64,000 bases of DNA from Kriegella aquimaris. Lineage in GTDB: Bacteria > Bacteroidota > Bacteroidia > Flavobacteriales > Flavobacteriaceae. The stretch's first letter is position 1, and every line of letters starts with the position of its first letter. Location: contig NZ_FNGV01000002.1 of assembly GCF_900103215.1 (NCBI RefSeq), positions 1 through 64,000 on the forward strand, given 5' to 3'. Shown here in pieces: positions 8,633-16,112 of this stretch. A model generated the notes under the pieces. That model ran no database searches, was not told where the DNA came from, and saw only the letters and a program-made list of their open reading frames with translations. The position numbers and the translations under genes are program-made.

Positions 8633-9025
8633 CTATGCGGCCAAATCTATCCGCCTGTTCGTTAGATGATTTTGTTTCTTCTTTATATGCTTAAAAGGGT
8701 TTTTTGATCGATAGCAGGTAATCAAGCAATTAGAGTTTCCAGACACGATGATTACAATATTTTTGGGCCTATGTTTTAAGTTCAGGTATCTAGGAATAGA
8801 ATTCTCTCCTATAACATAAAATATCATGCCTTGCTTAAAATAAGCCTCGCCATATTCTATAGCTAAGGAAATATCCTTGTCCGAAATGTTTCTCTGTCGT
8901 GACCTCTTGAAGGAATGTGTCGAATGCTGATAGGATAATTCCGCAGATTTGTGGAGTTTTTCACTCTGAACTTTCCAAGTTATTTTCTTCTTGCTTTCCG
9001 GTAAATTTAAGTTATGTGTTTTCAT
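8633..9025 (-). CDS. DUF4258-like small protein
   Basis: 130 residues. The central part (HSFKRSRQRNIS, then DISLAIEYGEAYF, and a late LITCYR strand) follows the DUF4258 pattern of a short RelE/ParE-like alpha+beta fold. Some members of that group are toxins or RNA-binding proteins. The N-terminal ~30 residues and the basic tail are family-free. It is transcribed towards the CHAT gene, ending 20 bp from it, and has no obvious antitoxin partner next to it. It may be an orphan toxin-like gene or a residue of the decayed module to its right. Function not established. Confidence 0.55.
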   Translation of the reverse strand: MKTHNLNLPESKKKITWKVQSEKLHKSAELSYQHSTHSFKRSRQRNISDKDISLAIEYGEAYFKQGMIFYVIGENSIPRYLNLKHRPKNIVIIVSGNSNCLITCYRSKNPFKHIKKKQNHLTNRRIDLAA

Positions 9026-9180
9026 CTGAACTAATGGTTTTATTAGTTTATACCGCTAGTCCCAATAAGGTAACCCTTATATTAATTTTTTCTTATTCAT
9101 GGGCTTTGATTGAAACAAAACTTGCCCAGTCTTTGGATGTAACCTAAATAAGGAATTTCCCAGAAATAACAATTACCGAA

Positions 9181-9294
9181 GATGAGCAACGGGTAATCTC
9201 AAACTTGAGAGGACACTTTGATAAGAAGGCAGAGTTTTGCGAATCATACCAGAAATGGATTAAGGAAAAGATAGTTGTCCAAATCAAAAGTAAG
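9181..9294 (+). pseudogene. Decayed copy of the mobilisation accessory gene tail
   Basis: In this frame 38 codons read DEQRVISNLRGHFDKK and onward to YQKWIKEK. They align without gaps to the last 38 codons of the intact gene ending at 1263 (GQQVIHELRDYFDQY... YQQWIKQK). The match runs through the old stop codon into the fold-back repeat that follows both copies. The 5' part is not recognisable, although a hydrophobic stretch near 9075-9110 could be what is left of its membrane helix. This is a second, degenerate mobilisation module end, about 8 kb from the first. Confidence 0.72.
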
Positions 9295-9392
9295 GTGCGC
9301 CCTATGGAAATTTACTTTTACGTTTTTCTATCGGAATCACTACAAAAATTCCACACGATCCAGGCGCAAACTTTAAGGTTAAGGATTTGGGA
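9295..9392. repeat. Fold-back repeat, copy 2 (degenerate)
   Basis: Starts GTGCGCCCTATGGAA and ends GATTTGGGA like copy 1. The stem is weakened (GGAAATTTA against AAAAATTCC), as expected if this copy no longer functions. It follows the decayed mobilisation gene tail directly. From here to 9592 I see no gene. Confidence 0.7.
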
Positions 9393-9592
9393 TGAGGCAA
9401 TTAATAGCACATTTATCTTATATAACCATTTAACTAAATCCTTGTTAATATGGAAATTTTAAACACTTAAATTTTATCGATACCTTCTGAACCTCTCAAC
9501 GATGTGCACTTTTGGCAAATTTTTTAGATTTATACATCTGAACCTTTAGGCCTTTTTCTTATTCCTTATCTTGTTGTCTGATTTAGCGAAGT

Positions 9593-10276
9593 ATGTTCTG
9601 AGCTATCGTAGATAACGTAAAAGTAGGGCCAAAACCAAACTCAAACGGCAAATGTCCAATGTGTGGAGGCCGGGTATTGTCCAAATGCGGAGAGGTCAAA
9701 GTATGGCATTGGGCTCATTTCAGGGATGAAAATTGCGACACATGGTAGGAGCCTGAATCATACTGGCATCTACATTGGAAAATGACGTTTGGAAAGGATA
9801 ATGCCGAGATTGTTGTTAGGAAGAATGATAAATGGCATATAGCCGATATATTTACGAAAAGCGAGGTAGTAATAGAGCTTCAAAACTCCCCTATCCAAAA
9901 GGACGTGATTAGAAAAGGAGAGGAATTCTACGGTCGACGCATGATTTGGCTCATAAATGGAGTCCATTTCAAAGACAACTTCTTTATTAGGGAACTGGAC
10001 GACTACAATTATAAATGGAATGTTAAACACAATTTAACGAACGATCAAAAAGGCAAAAAGCGTTTTTGTTGGCATTATGCCCGAAAGTGCTGGTTTATGT
10101 TTAAGAGACCTGTCTTCATTGATTTTGGGGAGAAGACCTTATTTTGGATCAAAGAGGGAATGGGAGCAAAACACGGTATAGGGGAATTTGTCTCCAAAGC
10201 CAGTTTTATAGATAAATACGGAGGGGATTACGAATATTATAACGAGCAAATGGCAAAAGGGGTAAGGCTGACCTAA
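9593..10276 (+). pseudogene. CoiA-like competence/nuclease family gene, interrupted by two stop codons
   Basis: In one frame, translation from ATG 9593 reads MF-stop-AIVDNVKVGPKPN, then a zinc-knuckle-like segment CPMCGG, then HWAHFRDENCD, a TAG stop at 9746-9748, and EPESYWHLHWK followed by a long open stretch to 10276. The parts KVWHWAHF, WHLHWK and IADIFTKSEVVIELQNSPI are typical of CoiA-like proteins. In these, the VIELQ segment is a PD-(D/E)xK-type nuclease core (D in IADI, ExQ in place of ExK). Stops at 9599 and 9746 break the gene; an internal ATG at 9782 would give 164 residues without the zinc region. Most likely a recent pseudogene. Sequencing error or stop readthrough would be the alternatives. 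Confidence 0.68.
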
Positions 10277-10481
10277 AATTTTTCAGTCTACGCGATCCCA
10301 AAGCATGCAAAAAAATGAATGCGACCTTCGAAAAAGGGCATGGCTGGAAAAGTGAGCAAACTACCCTTTTTTCTCGATTGTATAAGAAAATTCCTTATTC
10401 ATACCGTTAACAATTGCTAAACTGTTCGGTATTTTCTATTTTGGTAGAATAATAATTACTTCAACAATATTTTTAAAATCT

Positions 10482-11039
10482 ATGCCAGAATGTATCGAAT
10501 GTGGGGCCTATACCAAATTTAATAATGGCCACTGCAAAGATTGCTTTCAAAAACAGAATGGAAACCCATGGGTGTCCGGAGTAATCAAGGGTAGAATTGC
10601 AGAAACCATTGTTGAACAACTTTTTATTTCACTGGGTTTTCAGGTGTTTAAGTACGGGATGGAAAATTCAATACCAGGTATTTCCGATTTATTGAAAGGT
10701 GTTAGAGGTGATGTCTCAAAGAATATTCGCCAAATGCCAGATTTTGTAGTTTTTAAAGACAAGCAAGCACATTTTATTGAAGTTAAATTTAGAAAGAATG
10801 GTAGTCTTAGCATAAAGGATATTGAGTCTTATGGCGATTACCCCTTTGAAAATGCTCTCTTTGTTTTACTTTCCCCTAAACACATTAAATGTATTTCCTA
10901 TAAAGAGTTGAAAGCAGGTAAAGTAATTCATGAAAAATGTAGAAATTGGCTTGGTAGCCGAAAAGAATTTGAAACCGATAAAGAATTGATAATAGACTAT
11001 TGTCGATATGCCATCAAATTCTTTGAAAATGTAGATTAA
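10482..11039 (+). CDS. Zinc-finger PD-(D/E)xK nuclease-like protein
   Basis: 185 residues. The N-terminus carries a four-cysteine zinc ribbon (CIECGAY at 4-10 and HCKDCF near 17-22). A restriction-endonuclease-like core follows: AETIVEQLF as helix with E, MPDFVVF supplying the acidic residue, and FIEVKFRKNG supplying the ExK pair. No methyltransferase lies beside it. The gene stands alone between fold-back repeat copies 2 and 3, together with the broken CoiA-like gene, as a separate cargo segment. It could be a stand-alone defence nuclease or a DNA-repair enzyme. The nuclease fold is likely, the role unknown. The 205 bp before it and 100 bp after it hold no gene. Confidence 0.65.
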   Translation: MPECIECGAYTKFNNGHCKDCFQKQNGNPWVSGVIKGRIAETIVEQLFISLGFQVFKYGMENSIPGISDLLKGVRGDVSKNIRQMPDFVVFKDKQAHFIEVKFRKNGSLSIKDIESYGDYPFENALFVLLSPKHIKCISYKELKAGKVIHEKCRNWLGSRKEFETDKELIIDYCRYAIKFFENVD

Positions 11040-11142
11040 TGAGTCAAGTAAAATCTAAAAAGCGCCCCATGCCTTTATTTTTGCCGTCGCGCGGTCACGA
11101 ACCTTGAGAAAAAGAAACCTCGTGCTAAATTTAAGTAAGCAA

Positions 11143-11239
11143 GTGCGCCCTATGGAATTTTTGCTTGACGCTTATCTGCCGGAACACTACAAAAATTCCA
11201 CAGGATCCGTGCGCGGTCAGGTTATGGTAAGATTTGGGA
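11143..11239. repeat. Fold-back repeat, copy 3
   Basis: Starts GTGCGCCCTATGGAATTTTT and ends GATTTGGGA. Arms at 11154-11163 and 11190-11199 (GGAATTTTTG / CAAAAATTCC) pair perfectly. Relative to copy 1 the inner arm bases changed on both sides. No mobilisation gene tail precedes it, so the repeat is a unit in its own right. About 60 bp upstream (11060-11100) a collapsed look-alike (GCGCCCCATG ... CGCGCGGTCA) may be a fourth, damaged copy. The remaining ~155 bp to 11394 hold nothing I can identify. Confidence 0.75.
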
Positions 11240-11394
11240 CTTTGTTAGTGTCTGTTGCTTATTTTTTGAATTTTTTGATTTAAAGTTGCTCGAAGGGTAG
11301 GACTACAAAACCTCTATAAAACAACCATTTTTTTAATCAGGCTGTACGTTTCTTATTCTTTTTATTATCTAACATTAACATTACTAAATACAAT

Positions 11395-12432
11395 TTAACT
11401 TGGGTATCCTATAATCTGATGGAGTCTTCGGGAAATACTCTGCCAAGAATTATTTAGATTTAGTGTTTTAATTTCAATATTGTGCCTCTTATATCTAAAA
11501 TTTAAATTGTATTCCTTTTCTATAGTTGGATATAGCAAAATTCCTTTGGCTAGATTGTTCCTTTCTGTATTATCTTCTTGATTCAAAAGATAACTGAATA
11601 ATTGGTACAGGTTATTGGATTTTATTTTCTCCGTATCATAATTAAATGACATGGTCTCTCGGTAATATTTGGCATCAATAATAATTTTTTCATGCTTATT
11701 AATAAGTGTAATGTCCGTTTTCATTTGAGGAAGATATCTAGAATCCATCATAGATTCTAGCTGCCAATTTATAATCTCTGACTTTACTATATTAAACTTT
11801 TTCTGTTCAATTTTATAGAAATTTCTAATGAATGCCTCAAAAAGTTGATTCATTTTATTTTCATCCCTTGTAAAGTCCGTGAATTCATAATAATCGGAAT
11901 TTTCTAAAGGCATCGTGTTCTCATATATGATTTCACAAACATTCATTAGAAAATGATAAAATCGATTATTTCGATTAATTCGGAATTGTTTAAAATGAGA
12001 TTTAGTAATTTTTATTACATCGATTCCATTGAATTTTCTTTTCAAACCAATAAGTTGAGCTTTTAAACCTTTATTTAGACCATTAATGCGTATTAAATTA
12101 CTGATAGTTGATATTAGGATTTGATTTAATAAGATATTCGAGGAGAAGTCATCAAATGAACATATAGTGTTTTGTTTAGCTAACAGGTTATTTTTCAAGC
12201 TTGCACTAATTTGTATTTTCCCTTTAACGCCAACTATTTCCTGTGTGCGGTCGACGTAGCTTTTATCGATGCCTCTTTTTAAAAGAATCCTTGTGCCATT
12301 AATTAATATTTTGGCAAATAAATCTTTTATTTCCATAGAGTCATCTACCGAAATATTTACGCGCTCTTTTTCTTCTAACTTATTCCATGCATAGCATAGT
12401 AAATAATATATATTTTCAATTGGTATATGCAT
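11395..12432 (-). CDS. mcrC: McrC-like nuclease subunit of a McrBC restriction system
   Basis: 345 residues, the usual McrC length. The N-terminus IPIENIYYLLCYAW is the hallmark of McrC. The C-terminal half holds the PD-(D/E)xK site: MKTDITL supplies the Asp and IIIDAKYY the D-x-K. McrC is the nuclease that joins the McrB GTPase ring and cuts DNA containing modified cytosine. Its ATG abuts the mcrB stop codon with no gap (cat at 12430-12432, tta at 12433-12435), so the two are translated as one operon. It is the last gene of the minus-strand defence array. Confidence 0.9.
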   Translation of the reverse strand: MHIPIENIYYLLCYAWNKLEEKERVNISVDDSMEIKDLFAKILINGTRILLKRGIDKSYVDRTQEIVGVKGKIQISASLKNNLLAKQNTICSFDDFSSNILLNQILISTISNLIRINGLNKGLKAQLIGLKRKFNGIDVIKITKSHFKQFRINRNNRFYHFLMNVCEIIYENTMPLENSDYYEFTDFTRDENKMNQLFEAFIRNFYKIEQKKFNIVKSEIINWQLESMMDSRYLPQMKTDITLINKHEKIIIDAKYYRETMSFNYDTEKIKSNNLYQLFSYLLNQEDNTERNNLAKGILLYPTIEKEYNLNFRYKRHNIEIKTLNLNNSWQSISRRLHQIIGYPS

Positions 12433-15063
12433 TTAACGCTGAAGGATTCTAATTGTTTCCGAAATATTATCTTCCTCATCAAACCATATTTCTTCCAACA
12501 TAGGCTGAATTTCAAAATCAAGTATCCCTTGCCACCATTCCATTTCATTCTCACCTGATTCAAATCCACAGAAATAGCTATGACCAATTTGAAAACCTTC
12601 GCCTAAATTTTTATCCGACTTTATTTTATCATTTACTTTTTTAAGAGATATACTTATATGGTTTACCAGTTCTTTTGACAAACCTTTGCTTTTCAGGAAT
12701 TCTTGGAAATTGGTGCCATAATCGGGTTGCAATCCGATAAAGGCAAAACGCCTTCTAAGTGCATAATCAACTATTGCTAAGGATCTATCTGCAGTATTCA
12801 TTGTGCCAATTATATATAGATTGTTCGGCACATAAAAACGATCTTCCTCATCTTCGGCGTAAGTTAATTTTAGTGCGTATGCTGAATCGCGTTTGTCAGC
12901 CTCTATCAACATCATGAGTTCTCCAAAAATCTTACTGAGATTACCTCTGTTGATTTCATCTATTATAAAGAAGAAAGGCTTGTCTGGATGGGCTTGGGCT
13001 CTTCTACAAAAAGTAAAAAATATGCCATCTTTCAGGTCAAAGGTCCCTTTTAGGGTTGGTCTTAAACCTTGAATGAAATCTTCATAACTAAAAGATTGAT
13101 GAAATTGAACCATTTCTATATGTGCATTGTTAACCTCTTTCATTATTTCGTAGGCTAATTTTCTGGCAATAAAGGTTTTGCCAACTCCCGGAGGTCCCTG
13201 TAGAATTATATTTTTCTTACGCTTTAGTAATGATACTGTTTTTAGGAAATTCTTCTCACTAATAAATGGCTTGTCGCTATCGTCCTTAAATGAGTATTTA
13301 TTATTACCTTTTTTAAGTCGAAGGTCTGTGATAATATTTTTAGTGTCTATTACTTCTCTGATTATATCGTATTCTTCTTCCGAAATATTAAATAGACTAC
13401 CTTGATTGTTTTTAAATACCTCGCATTCCTGAAGACCGTTGATATTTTTAAGCTCGTTCCAACTGACGGGGATATCAAGCTTTTCTATTAATTCAAATTC
13501 AATTTCTTCTCCAACGTCCGTGTTGTGAATTCCTTTAGTAATCTCATATATGGCCTTAATTTGTTTTGTAGGTGAACTCTCATAGCCTATAATAAGATCT
13601 CCTGGTTTAGCTTGTTCGAAGTATTTATAGATTCTTCTTTTATTACCTTTCTCGTTGTGCGTAGTATATTTTTGTTTCTCTCCTTCTTGATGGTTGGTGA
13701 TGCTCCATATTTTCGGGTTGGAATTTAGCCACCAGAAATTAATTGGTTCTTCATCATCCAATTCTTCCTGTGTCTCTAAATCCCCAGATTCGATATTATT
13801 ACTTGTGATACTTACTGACTCAAAAATAAGATTTTGACCTGTGAATATTTCTTTTAATTCGGGATAAAGACGTACATATTCATCCAATAGAAAGCTCCAA
13901 ATTTTGGTTGGGCTAAAAGTGTCTGGCCTAAATAAACTTTTGTACCCTTTTAGACTTCTCGATTTATATTGATATACTCTATTTGTCAACCAATTTATTT
14001 TTCTACGATGCTTGTATCCATTTTTTAAGGAGTCATAATAATATTCTCCATCAATAAGACCAATTCCTAAACAAGTATTTATACCCTTATTTACAAAAAC
14101 AACATCACCAATATTTGCCGTCTTAAAGAACCATAAATTCCATGTTTGATTGGATTGGCTCTTTTCAGGAAGACCTGCTTCTAAATTAAGCTCTTGAAGG
14201 CTCTTAATGTTCGTTATATCTTTCAAAGGGAGATGACTATAATCTATAGCTATAAGTTTCTTGTTGTAGAATTCTTCCCATTCGGAAGCTTGACTTCCGG
14301 GTGAAAATTTAAAATAATTTCTGGCTTCTTTATTAAGCTTAACTATTTCTGACTTTTGAGATTTCAAAGTATTTATTACCTCATCATAATTCTGAATTTT
14401 TTCAAGGATGTTTGTTTCGGGATTTTTAATATCGTGACCTGCAATCCTCCCAACTTCCGGAACATTGCTTATTGCAAGAAAGAATTGATAGGCATTTTTG
14501 TGAATTTTCTTGATGTTTGGAAATACCGCTAACCAACAAAAATCTTGTCCAAAATTGGAAGGCCCCTGAAAATCCACTATGTGATACGTATAATCTTCTA
14601 GTTTCAATTGACCGATAATATCTTCCGCTATTTGTTGTAGATAATTTTGAACGGTTTCTCTAGTTGGCTCCCATTTGTTATAGAAAAAAGTATGAAAAAC
14701 TTTCCATGGGTTTTGCCAATTAGCGAACATATCTCTTTTTCCAACAGGATACTGTTTTAACTCCTCAATTATAGTGTTCGGTAAATGATCAAATGCCTCC
14801 AATTGTTTTGAACGAATTTTATCCTTAATGTCTTCAACAATTTTCGGAGTAATTATTATGCCATCCAGCATAAATCTTGCCACTTCAGCACGTAGAAGGT
14901 TTACTGGTCGTAAACCATTCTCTAGATTGGAGTAATCTTCATAAAAGCTATTAACTTGCTCTATTCCGAGATTATTGATTGCCTCATAAAGCAATTCACT
15001 TTTTGTACTGTATATATGGTATTGTGATGCTAAATCCTTAATATATTGAAATTGTTTTACCAT
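12433..15063 (-). CDS. mcrB: McrB-like GTPase with two PUA-like reader regions
   Basis: 876 residues, about twice the classical McrB length. Residues ~305-365 (IGDVVFVNKG, then LGIGLIDG and HRRKINWL) look like a PUA/EVE-related fold. Residues ~442-575 are a clearer EVE domain (INFWWLNSNPKIW, KPGDLIIGY), the class that binds modified bases. The AAA+ motor follows: Walker A GPPGVGKT 623-630, Walker B FFFIIDEINRG ~697-707, sensor IIGTMNTADRS ~751-761 and arginine finger region LRRRFAF. McrB rings recognise modified DNA and translocate by GTP hydrolysis to activate McrC. Residues 1-300 are helical and unassigned. The tandem reader arrangement is the unusual point. A 131-bp gap separates it from the upstream HNH gene. 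Confidence 0.87.
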   Translation of the reverse strand: MVKQFQYIKDLASQYHIYSTKSELLYEAINNLGIEQVNSFYEDYSNLENGLRPVNLLRAEVARFMLDGIIITPKIVEDIKDKIRSKQLEAFDHLPNTIIEELKQYPVGKRDMFANWQNPWKVFHTFFYNKWEPTRETVQNYLQQIAEDIIGQLKLEDYTYHIVDFQGPSNFGQDFCWLAVFPNIKKIHKNAYQFFLAISNVPEVGRIAGHDIKNPETNILEKIQNYDEVINTLKSQKSEIVKLNKEARNYFKFSPGSQASEWEEFYNKKLIAIDYSHLPLKDITNIKSLQELNLEAGLPEKSQSNQTWNLWFFKTANIGDVVFVNKGINTCLGIGLIDGEYYYDSLKNGYKHRRKINWLTNRVYQYKSRSLKGYKSLFRPDTFSPTKIWSFLLDEYVRLYPELKEIFTGQNLIFESVSITSNNIESGDLETQEELDDEEPINFWWLNSNPKIWSITNHQEGEKQKYTTHNEKGNKRRIYKYFEQAKPGDLIIGYESSPTKQIKAIYEITKGIHNTDVGEEIEFELIEKLDIPVSWNELKNINGLQECEVFKNNQGSLFNISEEEYDIIREVIDTKNIITDLRLKKGNNKYSFKDDSDKPFISEKNFLKTVSLLKRKKNIILQGPPGVGKTFIARKLAYEIMKEVNNAHIEMVQFHQSFSYEDFIQGLRPTLKGTFDLKDGIFFTFCRRAQAHPDKPFFFIIDEINRGNLSKIFGELMMLIEADKRDSAYALKLTYAEDEEDRFYVPNNLYIIGTMNTADRSLAIVDYALRRRFAFIGLQPDYGTNFQEFLKSKGLSKELVNHISISLKKVNDKIKSDKNLGEGFQIGHSYFCGFESGENEMEWWQGILDFEIQPMLEEIWFDEEDNISETIRILQR

Positions 15064-15194
15064 GATTTTTTAATTACAGTTTTTCCAACTACAGTTGTAA
15101 AATTATTGTTGCATTCAATTTACTGATACCTTTTGCCGACAAGTCATGATACGCAAGAATAGATCGCTTTATTTTTTCCGTTTGAAACTTTATA

Positions 15195-16112
15195 TTAGGT
15201 TATAATATTTAACTCTTTGAGGATGTCTTTTTTGAACTTACTAAACGGGCGTTTATCAAAATCTGGCTCATCATAGAATACTCCAAAAGCAAGCCTATAG
15301 ACTTCAGATCGAGATACTTTTAAGCCATTAAGAACCTCTTTTTCTAGAATTGAAAGATATTTATCAGAATAGGATTGTTTTATTTTTAAAAGTTCAAAAA
15401 GAATATCGGTATGAGCATTGTAAATTTCATCAATTTTTAAGTCGGTTAGCAAATTCTTGACATACCAGTCTTGATGGACTTCCGTTTTTATTTTAAGCCC
15501 ATTTTTATGGTAAGGATCGTTGGAATATTCATAGGAAAATCTAAAATTATTAATACTCTCATCTAGATAGGGATGAGCGTGTTTATTTAAGCTGAATTCC
15601 AAACCATGCTTAACACTTGAATTACATATTGAACAACTAGGGATTAGGTTGTAAAAAGATAGTGCTAGAAAAGGATGTCTTGATTTATCTAAATAGTGGT
15701 CAAACTGTGGTCTTGTAATTTTATTACCATTTTTTGAAGCTACTGTTACGGTATAATTCCTATTGCAATAGGTGCAAGTGGTGGCATCAAGATTCTTAGC
15801 TAAATCATATCCAGAATACCTTGTTTTTGTTTTGTAAATAAACCAATCATAATTAAATACTTGTTTGACATATTTCAAAAGAAAAGAACTACCACTTACT
15901 TCCGAATTAAGTCTCGCACTTAATTCATAAGCTGCGTTAATATCACCAGAAATCAAGACTTCCAAATAATCATTCACAAAAAAATCAAACCAAGATTTGA
16001 CACAATCATTATCGATTTTATCTATGCGAATAAACAATAAGTCTAACATTTCTTTTAAATGCTGATGTTTGGCACTTTTTATCTTGAAAGATTCCGGGTT
16101 TAAAAAAATCAT
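15195..16112 (-). CDS. ptuB: Septu PtuB-like HNH effector
   Basis: 305 residues. The nuclease centre is at ~111-165: CTYCNR supplies C113 and C116, then QFDHYLDKSRHP with D138-H139, the asparagine in FYNLIPSC, and a second zinc pair C160/C163 (CSICNS). This CxxCN - DHxxxKxxxP - N - CxxCN spacing is that of PtuB-type HNH proteins, which cut nucleic acid under control of a PtuA ATPase. The flanking ~110 N-terminal and ~135 C-terminal helical residues make it longer than a minimal PtuB. The start ATG overlaps the ATPase stop codon by 4 bp, a sign of coupled expression. No reverse transcriptase or retron RNA is seen next to it, so this is a two-gene Septu-like system. Confidence 0.78.
   Translation of the reverse strand: MIFLNPESFKIKSAKHQHLKEMLDLLFIRIDKIDNDCVKSWFDFFVNDYLEVLISGDINAAYELSARLNSEVSGSSFLLKYVKQVFNYDWFIYKTKTRYSGYDLAKNLDATTCTYCNRNYTVTVASKNGNKITRPQFDHYLDKSRHPFLALSFYNLIPSCSICNSSVKHGLEFSLNKHAHPYLDESINNFRFSYEYSNDPYHKNGLKIKTEVHQDWYVKNLLTDLKIDEIYNAHTDILFELLKIKQSYSDKYLSILEKEVLNGLKVSRSEVYRLAFGVFYDEPDFDKRPFSKFKKDILKELNIIT

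Noticed and set aside
9205-9462. 85-codon plus-strand frame
   Set aside because: Only its first ~30 codons match the mobilisation gene tail; the rest is the fold-back repeat and following DNA. Annotated as remnant plus repeat.
1265-11239. Integron-type attC sites or CRISPR repeats as explanation of the three repeats
   Set aside because: No attC core pair (RYYYAAC / GTTRRRY) frames the copies, no IntI gene is seen, and spacing (8.0 and 1.8 kb) excludes a CRISPR array.
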